A DNA stretch of 62,469 nt from Acanthamoeba sp. SK_2022b (taxonomy: Eukaryota > Discosea > Longamoebia > Acanthamoebidae): positions 1 to 62,469 of the forward strand of contig JANDJZ010000188.1 in assembly GCA_027943245.1 (NCBI GenBank), in the 5' to 3' direction. A program made the translations under genes and the position numbers. Position 1 is the first letter of the stretch; the number at the start of each line of letters is the position of its first letter. Below, in pieces: positions 54,816-62,469 of this stretch. The notes under the pieces were generated by a model, which was not told the origin of the DNA, made no database searches, and saw nothing but the letters and a program-made list of their open reading frames with translations.

Positions 54816-55843
54816 TCACTTCTGCGTCTCGCTCCCCATGGTTGTTGATGGCGGCTCACGCAGGGGCTGGCTGTCGCGCTGGCGCTCAGCCCGCATGTCG
54901 GCCCTCAGCAGCGGGTTCTCAAGCTGAAGGCCGGCGACCTTGGCCTGCAGCTGCTCCAGGCTGCAGCTCAGCCCTGCGTTGTTGTCGTGGTCGTCACCGT
55001 TCAGGTTGGAGAACGGTTGCGAGAGCGTGAGCGACGTCTGCGGTTGCGTCAGCGCTCGCTGCGGCGGAGCGTCCTCGATTTGCGCTGGAGACTCTGTGGG
55101 CGTGTTCGATGGAAGGAATGCAACAAACCCGGCCTGGAGGTCTGGGTGGCCCTTTGTGCCCGCAAGCACGCACAACACACAGTGGCCCGGTGAGATGCGG
55201 AGGTGGCGAAAGCTCCGTAGGCGGTCGCAGTACCTCAAACAGGCGGGACACGCGAGCATGCACGTCGGCGATACTCTGGCCGGCCCGGTAGGAGTGCAAG
55301 GCTTCAAGGAAGGCCTTATAGACTTGAGGCTCATCCGAGAACCGTGTCTGAACGAGGGAGAGGCCACACGGTCAGTCGATTGGTGCATACGGCCGACGAG
55401 GAGATGAGCAATCGCCGGCTTGCGTGGGCACCTTGACTTGCCTAACAAAGTTGGCCGCACGAGCAAAGTCGGACTGAACGCGGGCCGCGGGAGGGGCTGG
55501 CGTCACGGCGACGGGCGCGGGCTCGGAGCAGGACGAGGTCTCAGCCACACTTCGGAGGCTGGGCGGAAGAAAAACCTGGAAGCCCCGCAAGAGTTCGGCA
55601 CGGCCGCTGAATAGCTCTGTCACAGCGGCCACTACCTCTTCCACCGTGCGCCTATTGGTATTTGCCCCCCCAAGCGGGCGTTTAAATAATAAAGCTTCTG
55701 TTGGAGATAAAACACAAATACGAATATTAACGGTACCGGTGGTTTTTAAAGTCCTTCATGAGGTCGAGGAATTGATTGTATGTAGCAGGTTGGTCCACGA
55801 ACTGGCGCTTGACCTCCTCCAGGAACTCCAGGGCGGTGGTCAT
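54816..55843 (-). CDS. Short Sin3-type protein with two PAH domains
   Basis: Paired amphipathic helix (PAH) domains are the partner-binding modules of Sin3 corepressors. The start at 55843 gives PAH1: ALEFLEEVKRQFVDQPATYN, QFLDLMKDFKNHRRTVEEVV and then LFSGRAELLRGFQVFLPPS. PAH2 is ANFVRQVKTRFSDEPQVYKA, then FLEALHSYRAGQSIADVHAR, VSRLFE and GHPDLQAGFVAFLPS. A C-terminal coiled coil follows (SLEQLQAKVAGLQLENPLLR). At about 290 residues it lacks the HDAC-interaction region and third and fourth PAH domains of full Sin3. It may be a Sin3-like adaptor or competitor. An Sds3-like gene, a partner in the same complex, is 5.7 kb away. Intron borders are supported by domain continuity. Confidence 0.8.
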
Positions 55844-56004
55844 CGTTACTGGCGTCCGATACTCTGCCACGCTTTGGATTTGTTATGCTGATGTGGGCCA
55901 CCAGCGGCGTAGGCACCAAACAGCAACGAAATGATTCCTCTAATCACTAATTGTGTGGAAAAGCCAAAAAGTTCGGTTTGAACTGAACACCCGCGCGAGT
56001 GTTT

Positions 56005-58065
56005 TCACCCCATGTTGTGTCGCAGGGAGTAATCGGCGTAGGGAGGCGCGTCGGTGCCGGGGCCCTCGTCCTGCACCGGGCTTCGCCCCAACACTGCCCC
56101 GTCCCCGCTCACGCTCACCCGCCGCTTGGCGACGATGTCCATCGCGCTCGTCGTCACTCCTGGGCCTCCACTGCCCCGGTCCATCGTGAGGGCCATCGTC
56201 GGGTGGTTGGTGGCCGTCCCGCTGCTGGCCCTGGGATCGTCGACCGGGCCACGGGGCGAGCCGATGGTGTCGCTGATGTCGCCATCGCGAGGCGAGAAGA
56301 GCTGGCGCGCCACGGGCTTGGTCGACGTCGCGTGGCCCGACATGCTGAGCGGCGGCGGCGGCGGCCTGGTGCGCGGCACGGATGGCGAGGTGGTCGTTGA
56401 ACCGCTATTTACATCGCTGAGTGACGGCGCCGCCTTGTAGAAGACCGTCGTAACGAACTTCTCCTGTGTCACAAGCGGCAGAGGGTCAGAGGCTCTGTGG
56501 TGTTCCGGCTCACAAGCGTATAACCCCCCCCCCCTCTACCAACGACCAACATAGACGGGAGGGCGCACCCTGTATCGCTGTGTGGTGCCCAGGATGAGGA
56601 TGTCCCGCTTGTGGTCGTCCTCGTGTTTCTTGAAGTACAGGTGGTTGAGCATCACATGGTTGGGCAGCGGCAACACCGTGGGATCGTCTGTGTCACGCAG
56701 CGGGGGGTGAAGGATGTGAGCTCGTCGCACCAAGCCATCCCCCCCCCCCACACAATAACGCATGATCACCGAACACACATGTACGGGCACAGGGAGCGGT
56801 GTGTGCGTGCCTGTCGTGATGTTGAGGACAGCTCGTGTGCCCAGGAGGTGCGGGGGCAGGACTGGAGGCTCGTCGGGCTTCTTCTTCTGGGCGCCCGGCC
56901 CGGGCGTGCCCGGCAGGTCCTGCGGCTCGTCGAACACGTCGTTGAACTTGATGAGCTCCGGTATCTCCTGCGTGTAGCTGCCCGGCGGCGAGCCGCGACC
57001 TGCGCGAATCGTAAGCGTCAGCAACTGGCCATCAGGGCGCGGGGACGTCGTGCGTGTCACGCATACCGAGGGCGTTGTTCTTTGACTGGCCCAGCCTGAA
57101 TTCCTTGATCTCCATGCAGTTGTTGATGTTGCCCCGCGAATCGGTGGCGACGGGCTGATCCGCCGCATGCGTCCACTTGCCGTCGACGATGAACTTGTAC
57201 CTGCACCCAGCGATTGCGGGTGTGGCACGCGTGAGGGGCGTGTGCGCGGAGGAGGGGCACCACGGGCAGGCCAGCCACGTACTGGTGCACTCCTGGCGGG
57301 AGGTCGATGATGGCGGTGAAGTCGTGCTCGCTGCGATTCAGAGGGATCACGCCCTGCCAGTTGTTCCATGTACCTGGCACGCCCCAGCCCACCCCCCCAC
57401 ACACGACACCACCGATTACGACCAAGGCGCGAGGGAGATAGGACAGAGTTCGGGAGGAGGGGGCAGCGCGTTACCCGTCACGGCAACGTTCTTGCCGCCT
57501 TGTGTCCACGAGAAAACGGTCGCCACTCGCTCCTGGCCAGTGGGCACGGGCCCGGAGGGAGAGACTGAAGCACAGCGAGAGAAAACGTGTCACAACAGCG
57601 GGTGTGCTATGGAGGGGAGAGAGAGAGAGAGAGAGAGGGAAGCAGGTGGACTGGGAGTGCGCGTGGCTTACCGCACATGTTGACCCCGGAGAAGGGAGTG
57701 AGCGGGACGGGCACAGGGCGAGATGGGCTGGCAATCGGCGTTGGCTGAGTTGTCGTGTGGCGGCCCGCTGCTCGCGCGTCTGGTCCAGTGGTCGATCATC
57801 AGCGACACATGTCCGCTCCCGAGAACCACACACACAACCGCCGTGCCCAGAACCCGCGCTATGACAAGACAAAGATAGCTACGACAGGGGTGAGGTGGGG
57901 CAGCTTGCCTGTGGCACGAGGTGGAGAACGGGGGCTGTGGGGCGGGCTGCTGTCGGGTGTAGCGGGTGGGCTGGTGGGCGGGCTTATGAAGTACGACCGC
58001 AGACTGGCCCCACGACCGGCAGGGGTGCTGCCAGCCGCGCCTGGCTTAGACGTTCCCATTCCCAT
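56005..58065 (-). CDS. AMP-activated protein kinase (AMPK/SNF1) beta subunit
   Basis: The beta subunit scaffolds AMPK and binds glycogen. The start at 58065 gives MGMGTSKPG, which fits an N-myristoylation signal (Gly2, Ser6). The glycogen-binding CBM48 reads VATVFSWTQGGKNVAVTGTW, NNWQGVIPLNRSEHDFTAII and DLPPGVHQYKFIVDGKWTHA. The C-terminal AMPKBI domain reads EPPVLPPHLLGTRAVLNITT, PNHVMLNHLYFKKHEDD and ILGTTQRYREKFVTTVFYK. Where the family normally ends, this protein continues for about 125 residues of Ser/Thr/Pro-rich sequence (TSPSVPRTRPPPPPLSMSG) to a stop at 56005. The N-terminal linker is proline-rich. About eight exons are inferred. Confidence 0.88.
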
Positions 58066-58514
58066 CTTTGCACCACTTCTAAAAGAATAATCAAAGAGGG
58101 GCATCAATTATCATCCAATCATTGTTGTCAAGAAAAAACTGGCTGAGGCGATGATTTACCTCGAGACGTAAGATTAAACGTGGGCGTGTATGTCTCCTGA
58201 CCTAAGGTTTCTGGCCCCCTCCCCTAGGGGCAAGCGGTTGTTGATTTGTAGCTGGCCAAAAAATTCAATATAATAAAATATTTAAATATTTGCATTTTCC
58301 AGAACCAAAAAAGACAGCACGTCGTCCAATCCCACGCAATCTCCGGTTGTGCTCTCCACGGTCACTCCTGCCAGCCAGACCCCTTTTTACTTGCTTGACC
58401 CTGCTCCATTTGCGAAAGGTCACGGCCGCAGGGCGTGGCCCGGTTCGCCTTCGCCTTTCCCATTCCTTCGAGAGGCTCCGCTACGGTGGGCCGGGCGTCG
58501 GCTGCGCTGCGGTG
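58066..58514. other. Gap between the AMPK beta start and the SECIS region
   Basis: This holds the AMPK beta promoter and part of the 3' flank of the minus-strand selenoprotein candidate. An AT-rich tract with AATATAATAAAATATTTAAA lies at about 58263-58285, which may supply polyadenylation signals. Plus-strand frames here look like chance. Confidence 0.5.
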
Positions 58515-58566
58515 TCAGGCTGGGCTGCTCCCCCAGAGTGGTGGCGCTTTACAGCCCAGCCTTCAT
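58515..58566 (-). promoter_or_regulatory. Candidate SECIS element in the 3' UTR of the DSBA-like gene
   Basis: Read on the minus strand, the order is ATGA, one A, the stem arm GGCTGGGCTG, and an apical loop starting TAAAGC. The exact complementary arm CAGCCCAGCC then follows, and TGA closes it. The ten base pairs are perfect. ATGA and TGA sit opposite each other for the non-Watson-Crick quartet. Unpaired A residues occur 12 nt after ATGA at the 5' side of the loop, as in eukaryotic SECIS elements. The loop contains CCACC and GGGGG that can form a small extra helix (type II). Below the quartet TGCG and CGCA can pair. It begins 110 nt after the stop codon at 58676. Confidence 0.85.
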
Positions 58567-58675
58567 GTGAACGCACGCCGACCCGGGACCGACCGGCGGG
58601 ACCTCGCGGAAAGAAGAGGGCGGCGGACAACGAGACCAGACCAAACTGCCTCCGGACCGGCCAGCGGCGGCTACC

Positions 58676-59808
58676 TTAGTCGCCGCCGGTCTTCTTGAGC
58701 ATGTGGAAGACCCGCTCAAACGTCTCGGGCTCCTGAGCGCCCGAGAGGTTGATCCTGCAGGCAAACCGCACGTTCAGCCAAAGGCGCACACACAGGACGA
58801 CAATCGCACGCGACCCGTTGAAATGCGTACTTGTCGTTGAAGATGAAGAAGGGCACGCCACCGATCTGCTGCTCCTTCCACTGTTGGTCCATATCGAGCA
58901 CCCAATCAAAGTCTTCTTCGCTCTGTAGATAGGTCTGTGCATTGGTGATGTGCGGGTGAGCTACTCGCGAGGGCCTGGCCAACACATCAAACGCATTGCC
59001 TGGGAGTAGGCACCTTCACTTGCTCTTCATCGAGACCGGCCTCCTTGGCAACACTCGCGAGGACGTCATGCGATCCGAGATTCTTGCCCTGCTCAAAGTA
59101 GGCCTTGAAGACGCCTTCGATCACCTGTTTGTTGTTATTGTTGTTGATAGTTGTTGTTCTAAGAGTGAGTGGGAGAGACGGATGTGCACATGAGCAAGGG
59201 AAAGGGAGCCTACCTCGTCTTGCTTGCCCTTGCGATCAGCATATTCAACAAGACGGTGCGAGTCGATGGTGTTGCCAATGACACCGTCAGCGGCAAAGTC
59301 GATACCAACGGTTCGGCCTGTAGTTGGCGCCACGAATGTGTGAGCAGCAGCAAGTACTGACATCGTATGGCTCGACGGGACCCACCAACGTTCTTGAGAT
59401 TCTCCATGGCCGGGATGGCACGAGCGCCAAACTTCTGAAGATAGTAGGTGCGCTTGTCCACACCTTTCTTGGGCAGCGTAGGCTGTAGCAGAAAAGGAAG
59501 CCACTTGACCTGGGCGAGCGCACGCAGCGTGTTAGTGGCTGTGCATGTCCCGAGACTTACAGTTTAAAGTGGGAGGGGGCACTACGTGGAACTCGAACTG
59601 GTCGGCATTGCGTGCCATCGCCTGCTCGAGCCTCCTCTTCCCTACGAAGCACCTGTAGGAGCATTTAAATAATGGTTGTTATCAATTAATTTGACTGTTT
59701 AGTCTTTTGCAAGGGTGTTCTTGGCCAAAATGTGGAAGCTCCATAGTACCAAGGTCATACGTTGTCCGAAACGACCTTAATTGTAACCTTGAACCTCTGT
59801 CCTTGCAT
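58676..59808 (-). CDS. DSBA/FrnE-like selenoprotein candidate (UPWC active site)
   Basis: Seven exons (59808-59750, 59652-59586, 59509-59386, 59317-59214, 59124-59014, 58934-58831, 58754-58676) sum to 648 nt, or 215 residues. There is exactly one internal TGA, codon 18 at 59755-59757. The start reads MQGQRFKVTIKVVSDNV, then TGA, then PWCFVGKRRLEQAMA. The paralogue at 37302-38440 has TGT at this place, giving CPWC, and shares the intron inside the Trp codon. The rest is intact: FLLQPTLPKKGVDKRTYYLQ, VGIDFAADGVIGNTIDSHRL, AYFEQGKNLGSHDVLASVAK, KEQQIGGVPFFIFNDK, and a C-terminus of MLKKTGGD. With the downstream SECIS-like hairpin, TGA is best read as selenocysteine. A conventional predictor would truncate or re-start this gene. 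Confidence 0.87.
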
Positions 59809-60007
59809 CCTGGCTGAATCAAAAGCGGCAACCGTTACACAAGAAAGAAATGACTCGGAAATGTTTTTTCCGTTGCCCCACGTTCGTCATTCTTGTTTTG
59901 TACCGCGTGGCCTGGCTCCGCACACAGCTCCTTGCCACAAGGGTGAAGCGCAAGTGAGTGTCAGCGCACCTGAGCTCGACACACTTCAGTCTACTAAGCC
60001 AGAAAGT

Positions 60008-61315
60008 ATGTCTGCCGCTAAGCGGAGCACCACGGAGACGAAGCCACTTCCGCTGTGGGCTGGGTGGTTATGTGGCGGCCTGGCCGGATGCAACGCCGAG
60101 GCCTGGACCCTGCCTATCGACATCACCAAAGTCCGCCTCCAGGTACCGCCCCTCCTATTTGCGCCTGCCTGTTCTGTGCCTCACTGAGCGTTGTGTCAGC
60201 TTCAAGGGCAGCAAATGGCGATGGTTCAAGCTGCCGGTGCCGCGCCGCTCAGTCCCAAGTACAGGGGAATGCTGCACACTGGCGCCACCATCGTTCGAGA
60301 GGAAGGTATCTGGAGACCACGTATCGCTCACTGGAGTGGCGCGTGCACACACGGCCTCAACCTCGCCGCCTCACAGGTGTGCTGAGCCTGTGGAAGGGTG
60401 TGGCGCCAGCCCTGCTTCGGCAGTTCCTCTACACAGGGTTGCGGATGGGCATCTACGAACCTATCCGCAACTTCTTCGCCTTCGGTGGCACCAAGGCTTC
60501 CGATGCCCCGCTGCTGACCAAGATCCTAGCAGGTACGCAGGCGAAGATCCATGTCTGTTGCCCACCGCTCAGCCGGACCGCGTTGTGCGTGTGTACGTGT
60601 GTTGGCCGCAGGCATGGTGGCCGGCGGAGTGTCGGCAGCGGTGTTCACGCCAACGGATCTGTTGAAGGTGCGGATGCAGGGCTCTGCTGGGCAGCGATAC
60701 AAGAGTCTCCTGCATGCTATCAAGACCGTGGTGAGTGAGGAAAAGATCTCCGGCTTGTGGAGGGGCATGGGCCCGACCTCGCAACGAGCCGCAGGTAGAG
60801 AGCCCCTTGTCCTGACCCGCCACCCCGTCGATACGACCTTACCGTAACTTTTGCTGACTCGAGCCCTCCTTTGCAGTTGTGGCTGCGGCAGAGCTGGCGA
60901 CCTATGACCAGTGCAAACAGTTCCTACTGGGCAACAACATCATGCAGGATAACATCTACACCCATTTTGCCGCCTCCTTCATCGCGGGTTTCGTAGCGAC
61001 TGCGTCCTCGTCTCCCATCGGTAAAGCCACTTTCCGCTTGCGTGGAAGGAGCGGCTCACACGCATGACTTGACGCTCCCCTGCGCTGAGTGCAGATGTGG
61101 TCAAGACTCGTGTGATGAATCAGCCATCGGATACCCACGGCAGAGGGCTGTACTACAGCTCGTCGTTCGACTGTGCGCGCAAGCTTGTGGCCTCCGAGGG
61201 TCTGCGGGGCTTCTACCGCGGCTTCTTCCCCAACTGGATCAGGCTGGGTCCCTGGAACATCATCATGTTCCTCACCTATGAACAGCTTCGGCGGATCGTG
61301 GAGAAGCAGCAGTAA
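60008..61315 (+). CDS. Mitochondrial carrier family protein (uncoupling/dicarboxylate type)
   Basis: This is an inner-membrane solute carrier with three repeated modules. The carrier signatures are PIDITKVRLQ (then LQGQQ), PTDLLKVRMQ and PIDVVKTRVMNQ. Each is followed by the second-helix pattern: VLSLWKGVAPALLRQFLYTG, then ISGLWRGMGPTSQRAAVVAA and LRGFYRGFFPNWIRLGPWNI. These match the UCP and dicarboxylate/oxoglutarate carrier branch (R-x-G-x-x-N-W/P-x-x-x-R). The start at 60008 gives MSAAKRSTTETKPLPLWAGW with no long presequence. It ends IVEKQQ at 61315. About six introns are present. The substrate cannot be decided between UCP and dicarboxylate carriers by eye. Confidence 0.88.
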
Positions 61316-61504
61316 GCAAAAAATAAAATAAAATAAGCGCAATAAAATAATATATTGCCTAGTGACAAACAAATAAATAACCGAAGGAGGGTCTAGAAAC
61401 ACAAAAACAATTTAATACACGTGAAAAGAAGGAAATGGGGGTGCAAGGCCAACACAGGCCTCCTCGCCAAGGTCCCGACCGTATCCAGCCGGGCTCGTCC
61501 CGGT
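61316..61504. terminator. Convergent 3' region with AATAAA signals on both strands
   Basis: An A-rich stretch contains AAATAAAATAAAATAAG just after the carrier stop, and further AATAAAATAATA. The convergent Sds3-like gene ends at 61505. Polyadenylation use is inferred. Confidence 0.45.
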
Positions 61505-62404
61505 TCAGGAAGGCGCCACAAAGGGGTCCTGCTGTTGTGGTGTGGTGAGCTTGTGGGCAAAGGCCGATGTTCGCGGAGGCGATGCGGAGGGCGAGAAGAG
61601 GCTGGCGTTGTTGGTCGAGAGCGACGGCAGCGTGTTCGATGATGGCGGAGGGGATGCGGACGTGGAAGTAGAGGAAGAGGGCGATGCAGGATAGTTGTTG
61701 GGCGGGGGAAGCCAGGGCGCCTCCGGATATCCCAGCGCCTCCTGGAACATAGCCTTCTTCATGTCGTTGCTGAAGGCGCCCAGCCGGTTGCAGATAATGC
61801 TGAGGTCCTCTACGATCTCGTCGTCCGTGAGGGTGTAGCTGATGAGCGGCGGGTTGAGCTTCCGCAGCTTGGCCTGCAGCTGCGCGTTGGCTCCGCCATC
61901 GCCGCCCGAACCGCCGTCCATTACCGAGGCCTCCGCCGAGGCCTGCTGGCGGGTGCGACGACGAGACGACGTGCGGGTCACCATCCGGTTGGCCCCAACG
62001 TTGCCGTCCGCCCCCGCCGCACCGTTGGCCGCACCGCGTTGGCCCTGTCGCCCGCCCTTGGACCTTCCGCCCGCCGCGGAGCCACCACCACCAGGGCCGA
62101 CGAGGCGGTCGAGCAGCTCCTGCCGCTCGAACTCGAACTCGTCCTGGGCCTGCTGCACCTGCGACGCGTAGGTGTGCTCGAGGTTGCGCTGGGCATACTC
62201 GCGCCACCGCTGCGCCATCCACAGCTTCTGCTGTCGCTGCTCCTCGAGCGTCTTGAGCTTGTGCGCGAGCTCCGCCTCCACCTGCTGCGTCAACATCACT
62301 TGAAGCGGGGCCACCTCTCTTCCACCTCCGCCTCCGCTGCTGCCACCAGTCGCAACTCCTCCGCTCCCCAGGCCCCGCCGCCGACTACGACCCTCGCTCT
62401 CCAT
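61505..62404 (-). CDS. Sds3/BRMS1-like protein
   Basis: Sds3-like proteins hold the Sin3-HDAC corepressor together. This intronless gene encodes 299 residues. After a glycine-rich start (RRRGLGSGGVATGG) comes a long coiled coil: QVEAELAHKLKTLEEQRQQK, LWMAQRWREYAQRNLEHTYA and QVQQAQDEFEFERQELLDRL. This matches the Sds3 coiled-coil region. A second conserved block, PLISYTLTDDEIVEDLSIIC, corresponds to the human LNYLLTDEQIMEDL segment. The C-terminal half is Ser/Pro-rich. The assignment rests on these two blocks. A PAH protein gene lies nearby. The start at 62404 is 65 bp from the right edge, so no promoter could be read. Confidence 0.7.
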   Translation of the reverse strand: MESEGRSRRRGLGSGGVATGGSSGGGGGREVAPLQVMLTQQVEAELAHKLKTLEEQRQQKLWMAQRWREYAQRNLEHTYASQVQQAQDEFEFERQELLDRLVGPGGGGSAAGGRSKGGRQGQRGAANGAAGADGNVGANRMVTRTSSRRRTRQQASAEASVMDGGSGGDGGANAQLQAKLRKLNPPLISYTLTDDEIVEDLSIICNRLGAFSNDMKKAMFQEALGYPEAPWLPPPNNYPASPSSSTSTSASPPPSSNTLPSLSTNNASLFSPSASPPRTSAFAHKLTTPQQQDPFVAPS

Positions 62405-62469
62405 GTGCGGCTCTGTTGTAGGAGAGTACCGCCACAGGCCTCCCTCCGAGAAGTAGATAACAAAGAAGA

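Noticed and set aside
58290..58698. Plus-strand open frames of 70-130 codons upstream of the mitochondrial carrier
   Set aside because: They have low-complexity, arginine-rich translations and overlap the SECIS-like hairpin on the opposite strand. They look like GC-driven chance frames.
59755..59757. Reading the internal TGA of the DSBA-like gene as a pseudogene-forming stop
   Set aside because: All seven exons keep frame, no other stop or frameshift is present, the TGA hits only the catalytic Cys column, and a SECIS-like hairpin follows the gene.

Overview
The sequence reads as nuclear DNA of a free-living amoebozoan, most probably Acanthamoeba. It is GC-rich and densely packed with genes on both strands. 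Most genes are broken by many short GT-AG introns of about 50-130 nt, and every recognisable product is a eukaryotic housekeeping or regulatory protein. Species assignment is inference from gene style only. No tRNA, rRNA, CRISPR or prokaryotic feature was seen.

Layout. 0-21.5 kb is ordinary host DNA: a cytochrome P450 start (-), MCM10 (-) head-to-head with proteasome subunit RPN8 (+), a homeobox factor (-), dCMP deaminase (+), a seven-beta-strand methyltransferase (+), a TMEM222-like membrane protein (+), an F-box/helical-repeat protein (-) head-to-head with a YchF/Obg-type GTPase (+), and a secreted SIMPL-domain protein (-). About 21.7-30.5 kb is a CpG-poor, TG/CA-rich repeat block. It encodes a divergent N4/N6 DNA methyltransferase-like protein with a C-terminal PHD-like finger, plus an oppositely oriented unidentified ORF. 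A shortened second copy lies at about 47.2-51.6 kb. Each copy sits beside a copy of an ankyrin/F-box/Rab GTPase fusion gene. The copy at 51.8-54.6 kb is intact. The copy at 30.9-33.3 kb is in reverse orientation, has an internal inversion and is dead.

33.6-47.2 kb is host DNA again: a divergent histone H3 with centromeric-H3 features (-) head-to-head with a CDIN1-like nuclease (+), a DSBA/FrnE-like thioredoxin protein (-), a TKL kinase (+), Mediator subunit 18 (+), V-ATPase subunit H (-) and RNase H2 subunit C (-). 54.8-62.4 kb holds a short Sin3-type PAH protein (-), AMPK beta (-), a second DSBA/FrnE-like gene (-), a mitochondrial carrier (+) and an Sds3-like protein (-).

The strongest discovery is the second DSBA-like gene at 58676-59808. 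Its seven exons join into 216 codons with one internal in-frame TGA, exactly where its paralogue in this window has the first cysteine of the CPWC active site. About 110 nt past its stop codon lies a sequence with the features of an eukaryotic SECIS element. It therefore appears to encode an unannotated selenoprotein with a U-P-W-C redox centre. Other leads are the methyltransferase-PHD mobile family with its intronic TTCnnGAA palindromes, the ankyrin-F-box-Rab fusion and the candidate CenH3.
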